Source: Pohlia nutans
Lineage: Eukaryota > Streptophyta > Bryopsida > Bryales > Mniaceae
DNA length: 64,000 nt
Reading direction: 5' to 3'
Assembly (NCBI GenBank): GCA_022496805.1
Contig: CM040094.1
Span: forward strand, 3,061,501 to 3,125,500
Shown here: positions 21,401 to 30,850 of the stretch, in pieces
Layout of the letters: every line of letters starts with the position of its first letter
How positions within the stretch are numbered: the first letter of the stretch is position 1
Notes under the pieces: model-generated
Seen by the model: only the letters and a program-made list of their open reading frames with translations
Told to the model about the DNA's origin: nothing
Database searches by the model: none
Program-made: the position numbers and the translations under genes

Positions 21401-22873
21401 TTAAGAAACAACAAAGTTGTAGACATTTTATTGATTTACTGTAAGATGACATGTGGCATTTTACATTGTTGTATTGCTCAAACACCATTCAAGGGATAAC
21501 AAATGAAACTTCACAATTGATCCTTTGTTCCAATTTTTACAACCTCAGGTTAATTTGAAGGGTTGTAAACATCAACAAATTTGTGCACATGAATCCGAAA
21601 ACATACTTGCTGACTGAAAGTAGTACATTTTGATATAGAAAACGCTACTCTACAGAAAAAAAATTCTTACAAATATATCCATCATACTACACAATGGTGT
21701 GAGCATTTTGCAGTTTTGACGAACAAGAGGATTGTATGCGTACTTTGTTGCTATTGAATCACCATTCTATGACCAAGGATTTACCTTGACCCATAAATCT
21801 ACTTTAAAGATGAAGCCACTCACCTCTTTGAGATCACGGGCTGGATATTTGAGATCCATTTGTGGATTGTCAAAGTAATAGAGAGGTATGTTAATGGTTG
21901 TTTTCACTTTGTCCAGAGTATATACATTGCGCGCAAAATATTCTGTGGGCGCAGTTACAGTCTCTGGTATGGGATCAACCGTCCAATTCTCAACAAACTC
22001 CATATGATTGAGGTCTTTGTACTCAATAAACTTCTTGACGTCGTCCTTGAAGATCAACCAAAGCGGTGGACGTGGTGGATAACTGCCAAACCTATCCTCT
22101 GATATAAATCTTTCGTCAGCATTATGTTCCAACCGCTTGCTCTCTTGCTGTATTTGGGAGTGCTTTTCAAAAACCTTTGCTGCAAGAAGAATTGAGTCTC
22201 GTGAAACTTGGGAGCGCTCATCGTGAACAGCATCCACATCGTGTGAAAATGAAATCTCTTTCCTGCGTGCATCACGAAACTCGGCCAATCTTGGATCGGG
22301 TTTGCCGTCATATTCCTCCTCGTCTTCTTCATATTCCTCTAGCGTTTCATACTCATCATGTTCGGCAAACATTACTCTCTTAGCGGCAGGTAGAATGCTG
22401 AACCTTATACTCTCACTGTGTGAATCTTCTTCCTCCAGTCGACATACAACAAGAGTGTTTTGTTTCTTCTTGCGTTTCTTTTTTGACTTGGTTTTGGTAT
22501 CATCCAACTCTTTTGAACAACTACCTTCTGAATCCTCCATTTTCACATCTTGTGACTTCAAGAAAAATGGATTTCTACCATTCAACAACATTGGAGGGAT
22601 CGCAATAACGTAGGGAGCAGGAACACCAGGGAATGAGGTCGTTTCTTGAATGGGTTCCAAACTCCCAACATCGTACAAACTTTTCTTGTCATCGTCCTCG
22701 TCTGCAAGAACGGGAGGGGAATCTGGAAGAATAGAAGGTGCTTCTTCTGTCGATATGTGTGGAGCTTCCCCTGGCACAGATGAACTGGGGATCTTCCGTA
22801 AGTACAACGGTGTGAAATGTATCTTCTTCTTTTCACCTGTCCCTGGAAACGATTTCCGCCTCTTTGGCGCCAT
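162..22873 (-). CDS. Axonemal inner-arm dynein heavy chain (single-headed, DNAH3/7/12- or DNAH1-like), N-terminal 1,986 codons in 22 exons, 3' part outside window
   Basis: Dynein heavy chains are AAA+ motors that slide axonemal microtubules in cilia and sperm flagella. Exons in transcript order: 22873-21824, 21128-20965, 20687-20627, 20149-19875, 15970-15716, 15057-14550, 13291-13130, 12201-11999, 11366-11264, 11020-10886, 10255-10058, 9468-9202, 8324-7905, 6802-6519, 5709-5481, 4723-4499, 4196-4054, 3763-3582, 2962-2790, 2101-1800, 1150-844, 473-162. All introns are GT/AG and all phases match, giving 5,958 nt with no stop, so the gene looks intact. Order: disordered N-terminus, DHC N-terminal region, linker, AAA1 (P-loop GPAGTGKT, residues 1619-1626; Walker B D1671-E1672), start of AAA2. 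The motor body reads most like DNAH3/7/12, while the long N-terminus and exon 2 recall DNAH1, so the exact orthologue is unsettled. The exon 1/2 join and the 61-nt exon 3 are the least certain. Confidence 0.93.
844..3763 (-). CDS. Dynein exons 18-21: AAA1, the principal ATPase module
   Basis: Exon 18 (3763-3582) contains [18 protein letters not shown] and ends inside the P-loop; exon 19 (2962-2790) completes it. The intron is phase 1 within GPAG/TGKT. Exon 19 continues to [20 protein letters not shown] and Walker [12 protein letters not shown]. Exon 20 (2101-1800) has [34 protein letters not shown] and [12 protein letters not shown]. Exon 21 (1150-844) has [17 protein letters not shown] and [13 protein letters not shown]. 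All the residues expected of a hydrolysis-competent AAA1 are present. Confidence 0.95.
1250..1306. repeat. Short hairpin
   Basis: atatcccacatcatttcat and its exact inverse separated by six bases, a 19-bp perfect stem in the dynein exon 21/20 intron. Confidence 0.8.
1508..1692. mobile_element. CACTA-like MITE family A, degenerate copy
   Basis: Begins taagtaggaaatgtgttgtt and ends gaaaaacgacacgtttgcta, with the family's internal ttttggtcacaagaagac. The terminal CACTA is decayed at both ends. Confidence 0.65.
2225..2350 (+). mobile_element. SINE-like repeat (ttattcacgccggcc family)
   Basis: Contains gggagagtagttttatacca and cagacactttattcacgccg and ends tttatctatcttc. A reverse fragment of the same family lies at about 2522-2605. 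Confidence 0.55.
3155..3425. mobile_element. Foldback MITE with TIR AATTTAGGACCTCACGG
   Basis: Inverted termini of about 100 bp containing aatttaggacctcacgg, tgatatttcatgagt and their inverse, around an interior with several copies of gtgcgaaatccgtgc-like words. Related copies: 4312-4462 (one arm only) and 16120-16402 (complete). Confidence 0.75.
3788..3890. mobile_element. Truncated copy of the GGGTACATTCAC element
   Basis: Begins ggtgcattcacaatataacg and continues as the reverse complement of the right end of 15138-15506 until about 3890. It starts 25 bp upstream of the dynein exon 18 acceptor. Confidence 0.65.
4054..12201 (-). CDS. Dynein exons 8-17: linker domain
   Basis: The linker is the mechanical lever across the AAA ring. 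Recognisable blocks in order: exon 8 begins [18 protein letters not shown] (acceptor at 12202); exon 9 (11366-11264) has [20 protein letters not shown]; exon 10 (11020-10886) has [20 protein letters not shown]; exon 12 [18 protein letters not shown]; exon 13 [19 protein letters not shown]; exon 14 [20 protein letters not shown] and [12 protein letters not shown]; exon 15 [20 protein letters not shown]; exon 16 [15 protein letters not shown]; exon 17 (4196-4054) [13 protein letters not shown] and DFDWISQLR. Exons 9, 10 and 17 are short and were recovered by reading splice sites. These blocks are near-diagnostic of axonemal dynein. Confidence 0.92.
4312..4462. mobile_element. Half copy of the AATTTAGGACC foldback family
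   Basis: One arm with cattcactcttttgttatca, repeated gtgcgaaatccgt words, and end aaaatccgtggggtcctcaa. The opposite arm is missing. Confidence 0.65.
5224..5415. mobile_element. CACTA-like MITE family A
   Basis: Starts cactagtagcagatctgt and ends catttcctactagtg, giving imperfect inverted termini beginning CACTAGTAG. No matching 3-bp target duplication is visible. Located in the intron between dynein exons 16 and 15. Confidence 0.75.
6834..6925. mobile_element. CACTA-like MITE family A, 5' part, interrupted
   Basis: Starts cactagaaggaaatgtgtcg only 32 bp upstream of the dynein exon 14 acceptor and is cut off near 6912 by a sequence starting ggggcggtttacacta. A nearby palindrome built on ccaagagccatgacc follows at 6924-6998. 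Confidence 0.65.
7542..7744. mobile_element. TIR MITE, ends TAGAGTTATCCTTAAAGTC
   Basis: Inverted arms of about 50 bp (tagagttatccttaaagtc...ttgaataagatatca and their inverse). AT-rich interior. In the dynein exon 14/13 intron. Confidence 0.7.
9640..9965 (+). mobile_element. SINE-like sequence (copy of that at 37.5-37.85 kb)
   Basis: Shares gccatgaggt, aaatataactcatccggttt and cagtaccggaagcctga with 37540-37855. The B-box-like ggttcaaggt is decayed. In the dynein exon 12/11 intron. Confidence 0.55.
10428..10543. mobile_element. 116-bp palindromic CACTA-like MITE with ATG TSD
   Basis: Starts cactagtaagattttggtcc and ends with a near-perfect inverse; the whole unit is almost a hairpin. ATG flanks it on both sides. 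It is distinct in sequence from family A but shares CACTAGTA termini. It is in the dynein exon 11/10 intron. Confidence 0.85.
10622..10872. mobile_element. TIR MITE, second copy of the 58843 family
   Basis: aaaggtccaaggattcatgg through gaagaacattgcatgtgttg to gcccaatttgggcttcttgg. Lies directly after dynein exon 10. Confidence 0.65.
11141..11245 (-). mobile_element. SINE-like repeat (ttattcacgccggcc family), reverse
   Basis: Reads tacatagatagaaactccag then ggccggcgtgaataaagtgt. Tail (ATAG) at the low-coordinate side. In a dynein intron. Confidence 0.55.
12267..12462. mobile_element. CACTA-like MITE family A with 3-bp TSD
   Basis: Begins cactagtagcagatctgtcg, ends catttcctattagtg and is flanked by CAA on both sides (12264-12266 and 12463-12465). 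The 3-bp duplication and CACTA termini fit the CACTA (CMC) superfamily. It lies 65 bp upstream of the dynein exon 8 acceptor. Confidence 0.85.
12469..13074. mobile_element. Second CACTA-like MITE family A, containing a nested element
   Basis: Starts cactagtaccaaacctgtcg and ends atttactactagtg, six bases after the preceding copy. Its body is split by a TA-flanked element (12584-12993). The right flank is CAA while the left is GCA, so no perfect target duplication. Confidence 0.8.
12584..12993. mobile_element. TA-flanked MITE with TIR AGGTAGGAAAACC, nested
   Basis: Ends AGGTAGGAAAACCAAAAACG and CGTTTTTGGTTTTCCTACCT are perfect inverted repeats, flanked by TA (12582-12583 and 12994-12995). Removing the insert restores cactaacacaaccc, the sequence present in other family A copies, which proves the insertion. 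Confidence 0.88.
13130..15970 (-). CDS. Dynein exons 5-7: DHC N-terminal (tail) region
   Basis: Exon 5 (15970-15716) was chosen over a nearer acceptor because only this start avoids a stop and fits phase 2 of exon 4. It includes [17 protein letters not shown]. Exon 6 (15057-14550, 169 codons) carries [12 protein letters not shown], then a helical region ending in VEAHRVIIK. Exon 7 (13291-13130) carries [17 protein letters not shown] and ends at a weak donor (gtttca). Weakly conserved tail sequence of this sort normally binds light and intermediate chains (actin and centrin or p28 for single-headed inner-arm dyneins), which is family knowledge. The introns between these exons hold nested transposons, yet the reading frame is intact. 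Confidence 0.82.
13640..13910. mobile_element. hAT-like MITE, TIR CTCGGGGGGTGCACT, nested
   Basis: Ends ctcggggggtgcact and agtgcactccccaag with the exact 8-bp duplication ATAACGAG (13632-13639 and 13911-13918). It is inserted within the larger repeat at 13617-14486, which contains the unduplicated ATAACGAG in its other copies. Confidence 0.9.
14199..14412. mobile_element. Long-TIR foldback insert (core GGGAGTGCTAC)
   Basis: Inverted repeats of about 80 bp each, reading acacattttgt...ttaaaattg...agtgatagggagtgctac inward, leave a loop of roughly 50 bp. The insert is absent from the sister element at 15138-15506. Confidence 0.7.
15138..15506. mobile_element. TIR element GGGTACATTCAC, uninterrupted copy
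   Basis: Starts gggtacattcac and ends gtgaatgtaccc, flanked by AAAAA. It lies between dynein exons 6 and 5. A third, truncated copy in reverse orientation is at 3788-3890, just upstream of exon 18. Confidence 0.8.
16120..16402. mobile_element. Foldback MITE of the AATTTAGGACC family, beside the palindrome array
   Basis: Ends aaaatttaggatctcac and gtggggttctaaattcctga with long inverted arms. Its right end directly touches the start of the 3-kb palindrome array. Confidence 0.72.
16404..19405. repeat. Array of three back-to-back large palindromes built from ~180-bp subrepeats (foldback element)
   Basis: Within the 3.9-kb intron between dynein exons 5 and 4, the sequence folds into three consecutive inverted repeats of about 1 kb each: about 16404-17440, 17440-18428 and 18430-19405. 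Each arm contains units of about 175-190 bp beginning ctgccaactttgacaccctc. Forward units start near 16456, 16641, 17499, 17677, 18493 and 18665, and inverted ones near 17170, 17370, 18179, 18356, 19147 and 19326. Junctions and outer ends share tgtacaatRgggt. There is no plausible protein; the small ORFs inside are repeats of one another. It is followed on its left by another foldback element at 16120-16402. Confidence 0.85.
19875..21128 (-). CDS. Dynein exons 2-4: conserved N-terminal motif and start of DHC N-terminal region
   Basis: Exon 2 (21128-20965) carries [12 protein letters not shown] followed by a W-E-D-x-G segment, similar to the W-x-x-C-x-V-x-x-Y element before the tail region of DNAH1-like dyneins. 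Exon 3 (20687-20627, 61 nt) is too short for ORF finding. I propose it because its phase bridges exon 2 (phase 2) to exon 4 (phase 0) and it reads L-C-G-A-K-D followed by I-E-A-S-N, where related chains have F-x-A-E-D and a following R/A segment. Exon 4 (20149-19875) contains [16 protein letters not shown] and a helical stretch ending with donor gtaaga. A CACTA-type inverted-repeat element lies just upstream of exon 2, so the exon 2 acceptor at 21129 is an inference. Confidence 0.7.
21153..21378. mobile_element. CACTA-type inverted-repeat element beside dynein exon 2
   Basis: About 32-bp terminal inverted repeats starting CACTACACTAAATAGGTAGA, nearly perfect. No 3-bp duplication is visible (agt versus caa). 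It occupies the exon 1/2 intron 24 bp upstream of the proposed exon 2 acceptor. Confidence 0.75.
21824..22873 (-). CDS. Dynein exon 1: start codon and disordered N-terminus
   Basis: Exon of 350 codons beginning with MAPKRRKSF and ending at donor gtgagt (phase 0). It is rich in S, P, E and K, with a basic stretch ([10 protein letters not shown]) and a strongly acidic one ([12 protein letters not shown]), and is probably largely disordered. Near its end the pattern P-L-Y-Y-F-D-N-P followed by Y-P-A-R-D-L-K-E resembles the pre-linker segment of DNAH1-type chains. I found no earlier in-frame ATG directly upstream, so this Met is taken as the start. The 5' leader and promoter lie above 22873 and are not defined. 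Confidence 0.85.
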
Positions 22874-24534
22874 TGCTTTCCAAGAACTATTTGCAATGAA
22901 TAGTTGTCAGATTAATAGAATTGTCATGAATGCCATGATCTTCACTGCTTGAACCAAAGTGTAAGCATGGAATTGAGCAGCCACTCGACTAAAGAACCTC
23001 CAAGTGCAGAGTGTAAGCCATGCTCGCCACTGAAATATTAGTTATCAAGATGATCAGCATTTAAGATTCAACCATTGATCATCTTGAATATACATATAAG
23101 TTATTAAGATGATTAGTATTCAAGATGTTTACAGTGAAACATCTTCAACCTTTGATATACATATCAATATTCATGATCAGTAGTATATACATTGAAAAAT
23201 CTTTAATACTGATCAAGATACATATACATCAAGATTCAACTATTGTTTTATCACCACTTCCCTCATTGCCTACATTAGACTAAAAGGTTGTTGGAAAGCA
23301 TCAAGCCTCCAAATAGATCCCTTTATACCTCAGACTCAATTAGCTAAAAAGCACAATCCCAAAAAATCCTAGCAACTTCTAACCAAAACGAGTAAATTTT
23401 TACCACCTCCGAAACATCACCAATAATAAAAAGATTCTTTCTCTTTCTCCAGACTTTGAAGAACATAGCTTAAGAATTTACCTCCCTACGCAAGATTTAA
23501 AGCACTCATCCCTTGTAAACATCTCCTCATGAGTGATTGCAAGCTCTCACGACAAAGGTTTGGTGCACATATTGTCATTGTTTAAAATAAAATGAAGTAA
23601 CTTTCAAACCAGTTTAAAAAATATGTAGCAATCATACAATTAAAGATGGTGTGACCAACTTCTAGATTTTTGTACATATTAACCACAGAATAAAATTTTA
23701 GTTTGCCAAAATGATTTTATCCTAAAGATTTTGGGTGTCAAAACTCCCATTCTAATCGTGGTTTGACCAATTTATGATAAAACTTTGAATGTAAACATAA
23801 TCCATGTTTGATTCTACCTATGTTTGAAATTTTTCAAATAATTTTATCTTCAAAATTTCATTCTCAAGCACATTCAAAACAAATCGATCAAAAAAGTATT
23901 TTAAAATAGAAAAACAATTCAAATCAACACAAAAGTTACACATTTTTCAATTTTAATTTTTGATCAATTCAAAAGATTATATGATATTTTTCTTCACATA
24001 GTTGAACATTAGAAAATTTTATAGCTCAAAATTTCCATCCACAACCTTTTTTTTCTCCTTCTATTTTGAAATTTGAGGCACATATTATGCACTGTAACGA
24101 TGCACTTGTGTTACTTTGATTTGTGTCCTATTAGGAGGTTCATTATGATTTTAAGAATTTATGAAGATGGTCACTAAAGTTGCACTCTCACTAAACCAAA
24201 GCACGTCTCAAAAATTCACAATCCTAAGTTTTCTTAATGTCACAAATTTCAAAATCCAGAAAAAGTCTAAAAGAGTGCATTGCGACTACAATTTTGGTGC
24301 TCCATACCTTGCAACTACATAAACTCAACAAATTCCAGCTTCTACTGCAGCTGCTCCTACTATGTGTGTTACTGGAAACATAAAAAAATTGTTCTCATAA
24401 TTTCTCAATTGCATTTCTGATAGCCTTACTCTTGATTCTGCTCTTAAGCTGTAACTACACAAAGAAAGCTTGAAAATAGGTTAACAAACATTCAAATTGT
24501 TGCAGAATTAGAACGAAGATATTCCATTTTTGTA

Positions 24535-24985
24535 CTTGTCTTCCCCAATCATGGCAAGTACTCTCTCGGGGCCACAACAACCACTGACAAAAAAAATTCC
24601 ACTCTCAATTATGTTACAAAGACTTTGTTTTTAAGCTATAACTACACGAAGAAAGATTGAAAAAATAGTAAAATACGTTAAGAAACATTCAAATTATTAC
24701 TAAATTTGAACGAGTCAAGATATTTCGTTTTTGTACCTACTTTCCCAAATCATGGAAAGTACTCTCCCGGGCCACAACAAACTATTGACAACAATATTCC
24801 ACTCTAAATTTTGTTGTAAAGACTCTGTTTTTAAGTTGCAACTCACACAAAGAATTTCAATTGTTAAGAACGTTCAAATTGTTACTAAATTAGAACAAGT
24901 CAGGATCTTTTGGATCTTTTGTTTTTGTACCTGTCTTCCCAAATCATGGCGAATACTCTCCCGGGCCACAACAACCACTAACAAC
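24535..24985. repeat. Three ~195-bp tandem repeats
   Basis: Units starting near 24540, 24741 and 24933 share ccaaatcatgg, tactctc(c/t)cgggccacaac and ttcaaattgttactaaatt. Intergenic between dynein and GDSL genes; no coding potential seen. Confidence 0.75.
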
Positions 24986-26019
24986 ATTAGCTGCTCCATT
25001 TGGCCATGTAGCAAATTGACCCTGAAAAGAAAAAAAATCAAAAGAAGAAGCCATGGAGTGAAGGCGACTATGACGAGAAGGGATTGTGGCAGACTCCTCC
25101 ACGAGAATGAAACCTTTGACATGGTGGCTCCGACATTTTCGCATGCTAATCTCCTAATCAAACACTAATCAAAATCATAATGCTAAGTTAATCAAACGTT
25201 CAACCTCTGATCCCAAGCGACACACACACAAAAGTGCAAGAAATGGAAACTTTAATCTCCCGCCCTCATTCAAAAGTTGGCACCCGATGGACGGAGGATT
25301 CCGCTAGAGCTCAAGTTACGGTGAAATCCCGTCGGCGCCTACCGGACTTTGAAATGGTTTCACGGACTTACGTTAGACGAAGAGATGGTTTCACGGTTTT
25401 AGAGGTAGGCGCAAGATATAGAGTACATGTACTCAAATTTTGATTTTGAGTACAAATATTGGAGGGTAGTGTTGTTAGAAAAAAAACTAAATTTAAATAA
25501 AAAACTAAACTAAATTTAAATATAAAAAAATTTGGGAATTTTTTTTCAAAAAAATTATAGGATTAAAAAAGAATATTGAAAAATATTCTTGAACACTTTA
25601 TTTTTTAAAAGAATAATAATTTGACAAAAAAGTCTCAATCTTGCCCTCCATTTACAATACGAGAGGGTGTAGAAAACAAGTTTTTGAGTATGAGAAATAT
25701 ATTCACCATTCACCATTCACCATTTGTGTATGCAACAAGTAGTCAATACAAATGCAGACGTAGAATATAGATGTGAGTTTGTTGTATATGAATTTTTCAT
25801 TTTTTAGCTCTAATTACATAGTATAGTGCTATATATAAAAGTGACATTATCACCTCAAAGCCCACGGGTCAAAAATAGAAATGTATTATAAACTTTAAAG
25901 AAGTTTAGTTTAGGAAACAAAATAAGAGGTTTGATTTTTGGAAATTATCAATAGGATTATATTGGGTGGTTGCAAGCTATGGTCACCCAAGCTTTTCATC
26001 GCGGTCTACAAATTGGTGC

Positions 26020-26316
26020 CTCGGGGAGGTCACTCCCTTGTATATTTTGTATACACGTGTGATAATGACCTATTTATTTGGGGGGTTATTTTAGCAAAAA
26101 AATTTAGCAAAAAATATTATTAGGTGATGGTATTTTACATATAAAAAGCCTGAGAATATTATATGTGATGGTATTTTATATGTAAACATGTTTCACTTTT
26201 TTTAAATCCCCTATATTACATGTACATTTTTTACAAAATTTATCTACAATGAATATATTGGATCCTATTTTTTATCGCACGTTGTTTCTAAAAATTTCGC
26301 CAGTGAACCCCCCGAG
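26020..26316. mobile_element. hAT-like MITE, TIR CTCGGGGAGGTCACT
   Basis: Ends ctcggggaggtcac and gtgaaccccccgag, flanked by an exact 8-bp duplication ATTGGTGC (26012-26019 and 26317-26324), the hallmark of hAT elements. The interior is AT-rich and non-coding. Confidence 0.88.
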
Positions 26317-29293
26317 ATTGGTGCACTTTCTCAATCTTTTGAAAATCATCAATAAATATTGGGATGGAATTTTGTGACGAAACAAATTGGATTGCTTCCA
26401 AAATTCCAAAGTTAAGATGTCTACTACAATAAAGTTTTCATGATTTAAATCTTTCTATCCAAATTAAGCATTTCTATGTAGATTTGGTAGCGTGTCGCTT
26501 GTCAAAAGTGCATCTATTTTATGGGAAATGCTAGAAGGAGGTCAAATTTGAACTTCAAAAAAATATAGCAACATACCACAAGTGTTTACATAGCTACCAT
26601 ATTTTATTTTTTTTGGTATTATGCTTACTTATTTTTTAATTAATTGCTTTGTGATGTTTTTGTTTTTTAAGATTTTCGTGCAGCTAAAACTTTTTTTTTG
26701 GATTTTTTTTTGGAAATGAAATAATGGTTCAATTTCAGAGGCTCCTTCAGAGGTGGGATATGAAATACATTTTTCATAAAACCTAGCTAAGGATGTTATG
26801 TAAAAAAGGCTCTAATTATCCCTGCTGGGTTAAAAAAAAAAAGAGTTGTTGAGTAAAGCCCAAAGTCTTGGAATTAACTTAACAATTGCTAAAGTCAAAG
26901 TATTAGCATAAACCCTATTTGGGATGGTGAAATTTTTGATCTGATTGAAAGTTGAAAGGTGCACATCACAACCCTAGTGCATGAGTCGCACGGCCCTTAG
27001 CTGCACAAGCTGCACTCCCCACTTGGTAGACCGTAGCTTGCAATCACCCTATTTTCAAAATTATTCTTAAATTTAGTTTAATGAAATCATATGTTTTTAA
27101 AAAATTATTTAAATTATAGTTTTTTTTTATAGATTTGAATCTTGATATATTTGCCTAAAATTTCATGTTATGTTTTTAAAAAATTAATGCATTTATAGAA
27201 GAAACATTATTATTATTTATTGAAATAGAAAATTTCCTAAAATTTCAACAATTTTAAACAATTTGACTTTAAAAAGAAATTGACCTATAGAGTTTTTTCC
27301 TAATCGACACGATTTAAAGTGGGTTCAAAAATGTACTTGATTTTCTATTTGACTTCTTTTTCTATTAGAATTAAAAAAATTTACAATTAAAAATTCCATC
27401 CAAATAGCGCATCAACTTTGCTTGATTGGGTTCTTAGGGACTAAAAAAGTATGTGAAGAGTTTAGAGCTTATTCACACTTGTTGAACACTTGTGTATTCA
27501 ACTTTCGTAATATAATAAAATATGGTAGATAATAGGAATTCCATGTAGATTTTAAATGGGTTGATATATCCTTTCAAAATATTTCTTTATGGTGGATAGA
27601 AACTATAAAGTACCCAAAAAATAGTGTAATTAAATATAGTATTTTGAATATTTTCAATGGCATACAATTTAATCTCATTATCATGACATGTAGAAATACA
27701 TCAACCTCAATTATATACCATAATTTTGTTCAACTAAACTTTCATTATAGTCTAAAACCCCGTCTAAAACTCCCTCTATAATATTATATTGATAAAAAAA
27801 TGTTACAATACTTTGAAACTCCTACTTGTCCTGTCGTAGACTACACTAAATGGCATATTTAGGGTCTAAAAACACTATTTTTCAACCCGAACACTATTCA
27901 ATTTTAGGGAGATATAGTGTCCTAGCTTGGAAGAAATAAATGAATGTAAGTGTTCTAATGACACAAGACAACTTTATAATAAACTAGGGCCTTGCTTCTC
28001 TTTGTACTACCACTGACAAAATATCAATTGTATAAATATCAAACTATTAAAATAATAATTCAAATTCATAATTATAAACATGAATTACCACTTTACAAAT
28101 TAGCACTTTGCTTCTCTTCACTCATAAAACGCATGAAATTGAAAAGACGTGAAAAGCTAGGTTATTTCACATAGTGATTTTTGAGGTTGAATGAAACATC
28201 ATGAGAAGATCATCCAAGGATGTGAAAGGGTGGGTTACATAATAGAAAGGTTACATTATAAAAAACTCTACCCTAAAATTGTCAATTGATGGTTCATCGG
28301 CCCACTTACATACCCTATAACCGTTGGAAATCCGCAAGTGGAACACTGGAACCTATAGTCATCAATACCATTTCTAATAAACCAACTCCTACCTAAGGTT
28401 GTCACTAGAACATGGCATGCAACCTCATGTCACTCTCATTTGATCTCATTATTGAGAAAGAACATAGCACTCTCAATGAAAGTGGGAATGACAAATGACA
28501 AACTCCTATGTAGTGTAGTAACATTATTTCTCTTCGCCTTTGAACGAATTGTAATAAAAAACATCAATTCTTCCCGAACACTAAAAGAAAATCCTCAAAA
28601 TCCATATTGTAGGCATCAAAAAGATAATTACCCATGTTCACTTCTTTCCATTACAAAACCCAATTGTAGGCTTCCGATAATTTTGATTTTAGGAAGTCAA
28701 TTTGTTTCAATAGTTGGCAACTCTTGACAAACGTTGCAAAGGCAAAATTATTAGAATGATAATTATTTAAAAAAATAATTGACATGCCAATCAAAAAGCT
28801 TCTTTATCTTTTGAAGCTTCCTTATTACATAATTGTCATAAATGAAGATTTATTGTAATTTTCTTAACCTTGTTTTCAAAGTAAAAAATAAAACAAAATT
28901 GGCTTAACCACTTTTAAAAGATACATGTTATAGATTTAATCACTTTAGAGAGACTCAAGTAAAGCTCAAAAGTGATTTTTTTAGATTGGGTTAAGCCTTG
29001 AAAATGTTAATTGAAAGTATGAAAACCCTTAACAATGATTATATCCTATAGAGATAGGCACTAGATTTTTTAATCTTGAATGTATAATAAAACTCTTGAA
29101 TGAAGAGAGATGTCTTTTCCTTGAAATGCACTTTTATTCTACGGGTGAGAAAAATGACTTTTAGCTTAAATTACACACACTAGAATAAAAGAAATTTTAT
29201 AACAGCTATATCAGATGGGATTTTTTATAGGCTTAAGTCATTTGAGTTGTGGCAAGGACACACAACATACTTGTTTAGGTCCTAAATATCATA

Positions 29294-29945
29294 CTCCCTT
29301 TGTCTTATAATAGGTGATGCTTTTAAGAAAAAAAGTTGTCCCGAATTACTTTCATATGCAAATCATTAAATATCATTAATGACTTGCATCAAGTATTATT
29401 TGATGTATATTGAACATCAAATATTACTTGATGTTTATCATTAATTAAGTTTAAAGATATTTTTTTGCAAATTTTAACAAAGTAAAATTACAAGACAAGT
29501 ACATATGAATCGATTTTTGTCTATGAACCCCTCGATGAACCCAAGTTTGTGAAGCTTGTCTTTACTCATATATGGATCACAAACAACATATGAGTTAGCT
29601 AAAATCAATCTCTTTGGTGGTCACTAAAATATATTTAGTATAACCATGTAGGTTAAGATGGATCTTGTATTTGATCTTGCATGGTTTTTTAAATTTTCAA
29701 CAATGAGCCTCAAGAAATCAATACTAGTAGTGTATGTTCATTGCATTAGAGAACACACTACATTGAACATCACCATCATTTGCCACATGCCACACATACT
29801 ATCAAAACAATATGATATTGTTTTGATAAACAACTACTCCAAAATATAAAAGTATTGTATAATTTATAGATTTGACAAAATTATTCTAGTTTGCTTTATT
29901 TTTTTATTTTTTTCAAAAGCATCATCTATTATGGGACAAAGGGAG
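29294..29945. mobile_element. Stowaway-like element, 652 bp
   Basis: Ends ctccctttgtcttataatag and ctattatgggacaaagggag (imperfect by one or two bases), flanked by TA on both sides. CTCCCT-type ends and the TA duplication define Stowaway (Tc1/mariner-related) MITEs. Confidence 0.82.
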
Positions 29946-30763
29946 TATTATCTTAGGTCAAGGACTAGATTAGTACCAAAAGATTCCAAAAATAAATCTC
30001 AAAATTTCTAATGAATTATTGTTTTGAAAATTTTTATATGATGAAAATAAATCATAGAGATTACTCACAAATATTCCATATACCAAACTCTTATTTCTCA
30101 AAACATAAATAAACATTCATCACATTTTTCCAATCTAGCTTTCCACTCATGGTACAATAATGGTTAATGACACCTAGATATTACAACATTTTCCCAAAGG
30201 TTAGAATGTAGTTAAAGTAGAAGGTAGGATTCATTTTTTTTAAATTATAAGGTTTGACATATAAAATATTTGAAGATATTCTTCAAGATTATCTTTTTTA
30301 CTATACCAAAAATAAATTATTGCAAAAGAATCATTTCCTAAAAGAATTACCATTTTATTATTAAAAATAATTTTCCCCGACTCTGCACTCCACCTTGGTC
30401 ACGGTCATTGATCTCAGAACCACTTTATGACATTTAGAACATTATGCGACCTCCCACATAAATGGTATCTACTTTTGCTACCCAATGCATGCAATACTCA
30501 CGATACCTCTATAATATCCGGCTATACCCTTGATATATTAAGGTGATACCATGTTGATATCCGTGGATATCACGTCTTGAAGTTGCTACATATTTATATC
30601 ATGATGAGAAAGTCTCTACATTTCATTATTTTTTTCATTTTCTTTCTTTGTATGTTGAGCAGCCCATAATTTTTGGTAGAAATCCTGCTAATTTTTTTAG
30701 CCAGTTTTAAGATCACTGGTCACGGTAGTCGTTTGCACCATTTCGTTAGTCTTTAGGGGAACG

Positions 30764-30850
30764 TGGGAATGGAACAGGGAACTTGGGAATAGGGAACTTG
30801 GGAATAGGGAACTTGGGAATAGGGAACTTGGGAACAGAACAGGGAACTTC
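30764..30850. repeat. 15-bp minisatellite
   Basis: Four to five copies of gggaacttgggaata, with variant gggaacagaaca at the end. Confidence 0.92.

Noticed and set aside
22302..22613. Plus-strand Ser/Phe-rich ORFs opposite dynein exon 1
   Set aside because: Antisense shadows of the acidic and Lys-rich coding stretches of exon 1.
24874..25168. Overlapping ORFs on both strands
   Set aside because: They overlap the ~195-bp tandem repeat and lack coding character.
25234..25443. 69-codon ORF in a GC-richer island
   Set aside because: Too short to support alone; no homology recognised and no convincing neighbouring exons.
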